Positions 60,607 through 64,000 of a DNA stretch of 64,000 bases are shown piece by piece. A program made the translations under genes and the position numbers. The DNA is from an uncultured Candidatus Melainabacteria bacterium (lineage in GTDB: Bacteria; Cyanobacteriota; Vampirovibrionia; Gastranaerophilales; Gastranaerophilaceae). The notes under the pieces are model-generated. The model did no database searches. It worked only from the letters and a program-made list of their open reading frames with translations, and was not told where the DNA came from. Position 1 is the stretch's first letter, and every line of letters begins with the position of its first letter. The DNA is taken from NCBI GenBank assembly GCA_934757155.1, contig CAKVLI010000007.1, positions 1 to 64,000 of the forward strand. The letters are read 5' to 3'.

Positions 60607-61557
60607 ATGCTTATATCAGTTTTAGAAAAGATTAATAATTTTAACGAATTTATATTCGCACCTCTTGATAAAATGATTGCAAATTTGCCGTTTGAAGATT
60701 GGGCAATCGATGCGATTACGGACAGTTTTCACTTGCTGCCGTTTTTGTTTTTTATCTTTTTATTGATTGAGGTTTTGGAATTTTATTTTTCGGACAAAAT
60801 TGATGAAAGTATTAAAGGGGTAAAGAAAAGCGGAGTGGCTTTTGGTGCGCTGGCATCAATCTTCCCTCAATGCGGATTTTCCGTGATTGCGAGCAGCCTT
60901 TACTCAAGAAAAATGATAACCAGAGGATGCTTACTTGCAGTATATTTGGGAACTTCTGACGAATCAATTCCTATACTTCTTGCGTATCCTTCAAAAGCTT
61001 ATCTTATTATTCCGATTGTCGGAATTAAACTTTTTATCGCAATTTTTATGGGATATCTTATTGATTTAGCGTTTACTTCTCAAAAAGATTCTGATGAGAT
61101 TGAGGAAAAATCGGAAGAAGAAATTGTTGTTCCCGATGAAGGCTGTTGCAGTCATAACCCTGAAACAGGGAACAAAAGAGAACTTATTTTGCATCCGATT
61201 TTTCATACTGTGAATATTTTTGCGTTTATTCTTGTGATAACTCTTGTTTTAAATTATGCACTTTCAAATGTTTCGCTCACAAACTTTTTAGAACAGGGTT
61301 CTTCCGGATATGTTCAATCTCTTGTGGCTGCGTTTGTGGGACTAATTCCAAACTGTGCTGTTTCTATTGCTATCACAATGATGCTTATAAAAGGTACGAT
61401 ATCTTTTGGCGCGGCGATGAGCGGGCTTCTTTCTAATGCCGGATTAGGGCTTTTGGTTTTGTTAAAAAATAACGATTTTAAAGACACAGCGAAGATTATA
61501 TTTATCCTTCTTGTAATAAGTATTATTTCAGGATTTTCGATTGAATTTCTAAGTTGA
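60607..61557 (+). CDS. Putative metal/oxyanion exporter (ArsP-type, DUF2899 family)
   Basis: 316 residues, about eight to ten membrane helices. The motif FGALASIFPQCGFSVIASSL and YLGTSDESIPILLAYP, repeated in weaker form near the C-terminus (AFVGLIPNCAVSIAITMM), match the putative heavy-metal exporter family related to ArsP. A cytoplasmic loop contains CCSHNP, which could bind a metal. Substrate unknown. The gene has no metal-regulator neighbour. Confidence 0.8.
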   Translation: MLISVLEKINNFNEFIFAPLDKMIANLPFEDWAIDAITDSFHLLPFLFFIFLLIEVLEFYFSDKIDESIKGVKKSGVAFGALASIFPQCGFSVIASSLYSRKMITRGCLLAVYLGTSDESIPILLAYPSKAYLIIPIVGIKLFIAIFMGYLIDLAFTSQKDSDEIEEKSEEEIVVPDEGCCSHNPETGNKRELILHPIFHTVNIFAFILVITLVLNYALSNVSLTNFLEQGSSGYVQSLVAAFVGLIPNCAVSIAITMMLIKGTISFGAAMSGLLSNAGLGLLVLLKNNDFKDTAKIIFILLVISIISGFSIEFLS

Positions 61558-61592
61558 TTATAATATAATTTTCTTGGAGAGAAAGACTAGGC

Positions 61593-62897
61593 ATGAAAAT
61601 AGTAAATAGTCAGCAAGAAGAATATAAAGCATTTTTAAAAAATATACGTGAAGAAAAAGAAGAATCTTCAAATCTTGTAAAATTCATTTTTACGGTGGTT
61701 ACAGCGATTTTATGCGCAGTTATTGTTTGCGTAATTTTGGTGGAAAATAACCTGTTTCTAAATTCTGTTCCAAACGGAGATGATACTTCAGGAATTTTTA
61801 AATTTTCACGTAAACAACGCAACGCTTTTGAAGTTCCTTTTACACCAAGAAGACAAAATATCTTGCTTTTGGGTGTGGATTCCAACGGTCAAGGTACCGA
61901 TATGTGGGAAGGTACGCGTTCAGATACCATTATCGTTGTTAATATCGACCCTAAAACTCACTCGATAAAAGCAATTTCAATCCCGCGTGACAGCAAGGTT
62001 TATCTTCCTGATAACAAAGGGGTTCAAAAGATTAACGCAGCACACGCAATTGGTGGTGTAAATCTTGTTAAAAAGACTTTGCGAGAAACTTTCGGTATAA
62101 AAATTGATAAATACATAATCGTACACGATGATGCTGTAGAAAAAGTCGTTGATGCATTGGGCGGCATCCCTATTTATGTTGAAAAAAGGATGTATTATAA
62201 CGATTATTCGGCAAATCTTCATATCGATTTACAAAAAGGTAATACGGTTCTTAACGGTAAACAAGCAGTCGGATATTTGCGTTACAGAAAAGACGGACTT
62301 GGTGATATCGGAAGAACTCAACGTCAACAATGGTTTATGAAGAGCTTGTTTGAAAAACTTCATTCTCCGCAGGTTATTACAAAAATTCCGGAAGTAGTTC
62401 ATGTCTTGAACACTTATGTAAAAACAGATATGAGTGCTTATGAACTTTCTCAATATGCAGCCATGGCAAGGGGTGTAGATAAAAACAAAATTGAAATCGC
62501 AACTCTTCCTGGCGCGCCTAATCAAAAAGGTTACATAAGCTATTGGATTCTTGACCCTATTAAGACTCAAGAAGTTATTAACAGAATGATTTATCGTGAT
62601 AAACCACTTGCTGATACAGAAAGATTTAAGGCTGGGGTTATGTATTCTCCTCGCAGAGAGGATGATGCCCAAAGGATGAAAGATGAACTTAATAATCTCG
62701 GTTTTGAAGTAAATATGCTCAAGATTACGCATCTTTCCCATACAAAATTTGTAGCAAACAAAAATGCGGTAACAATGGATTTCTTCAACTGGTTACAGAA
62801 GAAAATGCCTGAACTTCAGGATATTCAGTTTATATATGACCCGACAGAAACCTTCTCGGTCGGTAGTGATTTTACAGTTGTTCTAGCAGAGGAGTAA
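61593..62897 (+). CDS. LytR-CpsA-Psr (LCP) family glycopolymer ligase
   Basis: 434 residues. One N-terminal membrane helix (about 29-50), then the LCP domain with NILLLGVDSNGQG, RSDTIIVVNIDPKT, SIPRDSKVYLP, KINAAHAIGG and LRYRKDGLGDIGRTQRQQ, and a C-terminal LytR_C-type domain (about 345-430). The family transfers polyprenyl-linked glycopolymers to the cell wall or to proteins. The Arg and Asp residues that bind the pyrophosphate are present. It may act on the glycan initiated by the sugar-phosphate transferase at 1453. Confidence 0.93.
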   Translation: MKIVNSQQEEYKAFLKNIREEKEESSNLVKFIFTVVTAILCAVIVCVILVENNLFLNSVPNGDDTSGIFKFSRKQRNAFEVPFTPRRQNILLLGVDSNGQGTDMWEGTRSDTIIVVNIDPKTHSIKAISIPRDSKVYLPDNKGVQKINAAHAIGGVNLVKKTLRETFGIKIDKYIIVHDDAVEKVVDALGGIPIYVEKRMYYNDYSANLHIDLQKGNTVLNGKQAVGYLRYRKDGLGDIGRTQRQQWFMKSLFEKLHSPQVITKIPEVVHVLNTYVKTDMSAYELSQYAAMARGVDKNKIEIATLPGAPNQKGYISYWILDPIKTQEVINRMIYRDKPLADTERFKAGVMYSPRREDDAQRMKDELNNLGFEVNMLKITHLSHTKFVANKNAVTMDFFNWLQKKMPELQDIQFIYDPTETFSVGSDFTVVLAEE

Positions 62898-62903
62898 GAA
62901 ATT

Positions 62904-63515
62904 ATGTCTGATTTGTTAAATTTAATTCAATCAAGAAAAAGTGTCAGAAAATATTCTGATAAACATGTTTCAGATGGAGATTTGAGAAAAATTTTAGAAG
63001 CAGGACGTCTTGCGCCTTCTTGGATGAATGTTCAGAGCTGGAAATTTATTCTTGTAAAATCACAAGAAAACAAAGACATGTTGTCAGAGCTTTCAATCGG
63101 ACAGAAGCAGGTAAAAAACGCTGATGCAGTAATTGTTTGTGTTGCCGATACAAATGCTTGGGAAGAGGCTAAAATTACACACATTATTAATCCTGCGCTT
63201 AACCCTGTTATGCAGTGTGAAAACGCTGTTACAATAAGAACTTTAGAACAAGTTGTTTATCCGGTGTCTTATATGATGCTTGAAGCGGAATCTTTGGGTA
63301 TAAGTTCATGTATAATTGGCGCTTTTGGGAGTGAAATTACGAATATTTTGCCTGAAGTTTATACTAAGGTTAAAAAAGTTTTGAACTTAAACGAAAATCA
63401 AATCATTTCTACAATGATTACGTTAGGATATGAAGAAGGACACATGGATACAGTTAAACAGAGAAAAGATTTTGACGAAGTTGTGTCTTTAGAAAAAATC
63501 GGAAATAAATTTTAA
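62904..63515 (+). CDS. Nitroreductase-family flavoprotein
   Basis: 203 residues of the FMN-dependent nitroreductase fold. SRKSVRKYSDKHVSDGDLRK and AGRLAPSWMNVQSWKFILV are the FMN-binding blocks, and VYPVSYMMLEAESLGISSC the central helix. Likely reduces quinones, nitro compounds or another electron acceptor with NAD(P)H. It follows the LCP gene by six bases. Confidence 0.9.
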   Translation: MSDLLNLIQSRKSVRKYSDKHVSDGDLRKILEAGRLAPSWMNVQSWKFILVKSQENKDMLSELSIGQKQVKNADAVIVCVADTNAWEEAKITHIINPALNPVMQCENAVTIRTLEQVVYPVSYMMLEAESLGISSCIIGAFGSEITNILPEVYTKVKKVLNLNENQIISTMITLGYEEGHMDTVKQRKDFDEVVSLEKIGNKF

Positions 63516-63712
63516 ACTTCCGGCTCTCCTGCAACCGCTTTAAGTATTTCAACAACTTTTGGCATTTGACATTTAAAAGAGTAGTGTCCTTTCACGATAG
63601 AACATTCCGAACAATTTCCATTGAGTCGGTAACACTCAAGTGCTTGTTCCGTCCAATTTTTAGTAATTGAATCCGATATTACTGTTGTCGGTTGTACGAT
63701 ACTGTTTAACAT
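63512..63712 (-). CDS. Small four-cysteine protein, 66 residues
   Basis: Function unknown. The core ALECYRLNGNCSECSIVKGHYSFK is cut here; its cysteines are at about 27, 34 and 37, with a fourth at 48 (FKCQMPKVV). Four cysteines in this spacing suggest a metal or Fe-S site. Its last four bases overlap the nitroreductase stop. No SD is clear. Confidence 0.6.
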   Translation of the reverse strand: MLNSIVQPTTVISDSITKNWTEQALECYRLNGNCSECSIVKGHYSFKCQMPKVVEILKAVAGEPEV

Positions 63713-63957
63713 AATTTCTCCCCCGTGGCGAACAATTCCCCTCTCCTATCATAAAGCTTTCTGAAAATATAACATCCTTTAAATAGAGGAGATTTTGAAA
63801 AGGTTTTAAAGAAGAATGGTTTGGGAGGTAAATATTTTAATTTTTGGATTTTTGAAGAGTCTTCTTGGTTAAGTTTTGTAAAAAATCTTGCCCCAACTAG
63901 CAAAAAAATTTTATTATGCGGTTTAGAACAAATGGATGGTTGATTAAATACGAGGTA
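63713..63957. other. Intergenic, no supported gene
   Basis: AT-rich sequence upstream of the last gene and of the small Cys protein. An open frame on the minus strand lacks an SD and is not supported. Confidence 0.35.
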
Positions 63958-63966
63958 TGATATAAT
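63958..63966 (+). promoter_or_regulatory. Extended -10 promoter of the last gene
   Basis: TGA-TATAAT lies 24 bases before the ATG at 63990; GAGG at 63980-63983 is the SD. Confidence 0.5.
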
Positions 63967-63989
63967 TTAATAATAAAGCGAGGTAATGC

Positions 63990-64000
63990 ATGAGTGAGAT
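63990..64000 (+). CDS. Start of a gene truncated by the window edge
   Basis: ATGAGTGAGAT follows a promoter and a GAGG SD. Only three codons are visible, so nothing can be said of the product. Confidence 0.6.

Overview
This window is AT-rich bacterial chromosome with tightly packed genes on both strands. It most resembles a non-photosynthetic gut relative of Cyanobacteria (Vampirovibrionia/Melainabacteria, order Gastranaerophilales). This is inference, resting on three things: an F-type ATP synthase cluster in cyanobacterial order with paired b and b' subunits and no beta/epsilon genes attached; several lineage-looking proteins with a short N-terminal motif of the type QxSFKG; and fermentative, non-photosynthetic metabolism. 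No photosynthesis or respiratory-chain gene is present.

Layout. 1-5.7 kb: cell-surface glycan genes (GT9 glycosyltransferase, sugar-phosphate transferase), gatA and two unknowns. 5.7-10.8 kb: ATP synthase (atpB-E-F'-F-H-A-G, minus strand). 10.9-13.3 kb: ychF, a small phage-like protein and an S24-peptidase repressor behind a three-site operator. 13.3-22 kb: trkA-trkH potassium uptake, def-fmt, a dihydrouridine synthase and a secreted TPR protein, separated by intergenic islands of interspersed repeats. 22-30 kb: a ribbon-helix-helix regulator divergent from a 740-residue unknown protein, then gmk, a pyruvate/indolepyruvate decarboxylase, rsmG, a P-loop ATPase-TPR protein and plsY. 30-43.5 kb: M16 protease, pgi, ADP-forming acetyl-CoA synthetase, rseP, a flavin disulfide reductase and bioD-bioA. 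43.5-50 kb: tRNA-Arg(CCU) with partial duplications of its ends, a pentein-fold deiminase-like gene, an NrtR-like regulator, secG, a putative type I toxin-antitoxin module, a membrane metallopeptidase, an alpha-oxoamine synthase and coaD. 50-59.5 kb: a chemosensory cluster (CheA-REC, MCP, REC-GGDEF, tandem CheW) followed by a FimV-like membrane protein. 59.4-64 kb: a solute-binding lipoprotein, a putative metal exporter, an LCP protein, a nitroreductase and small genes.

How the genes work together. Pgi, the decarboxylase and the ADP-forming acetyl-CoA synthetase fit a fermentative cell making ATP by substrate-level phosphorylation; the ATP synthase may then build the ion gradient used by transport such as TrkAH. 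The chemosensory cluster looks like a Wsp-type pathway: a ligand-domain-less MCP feeds a CheA-REC kinase, which may phosphorylate a REC-GGDEF diguanylate cyclase and so link a membrane signal to c-di-GMP.

The most striking unlisted structure is at 46.5-46.8 kb, in the gap after secG. Two convergent, near-consensus promoters face each other. The minus-strand transcript would encode a 24-residue hydrophobic peptide whose strong Shine-Dalgarno sequence is buried in a long 5'-UTR hairpin. The plus-strand transcript is a short terminated RNA antisense to the peptide gene. This is the architecture of a type I toxin-antitoxin system.
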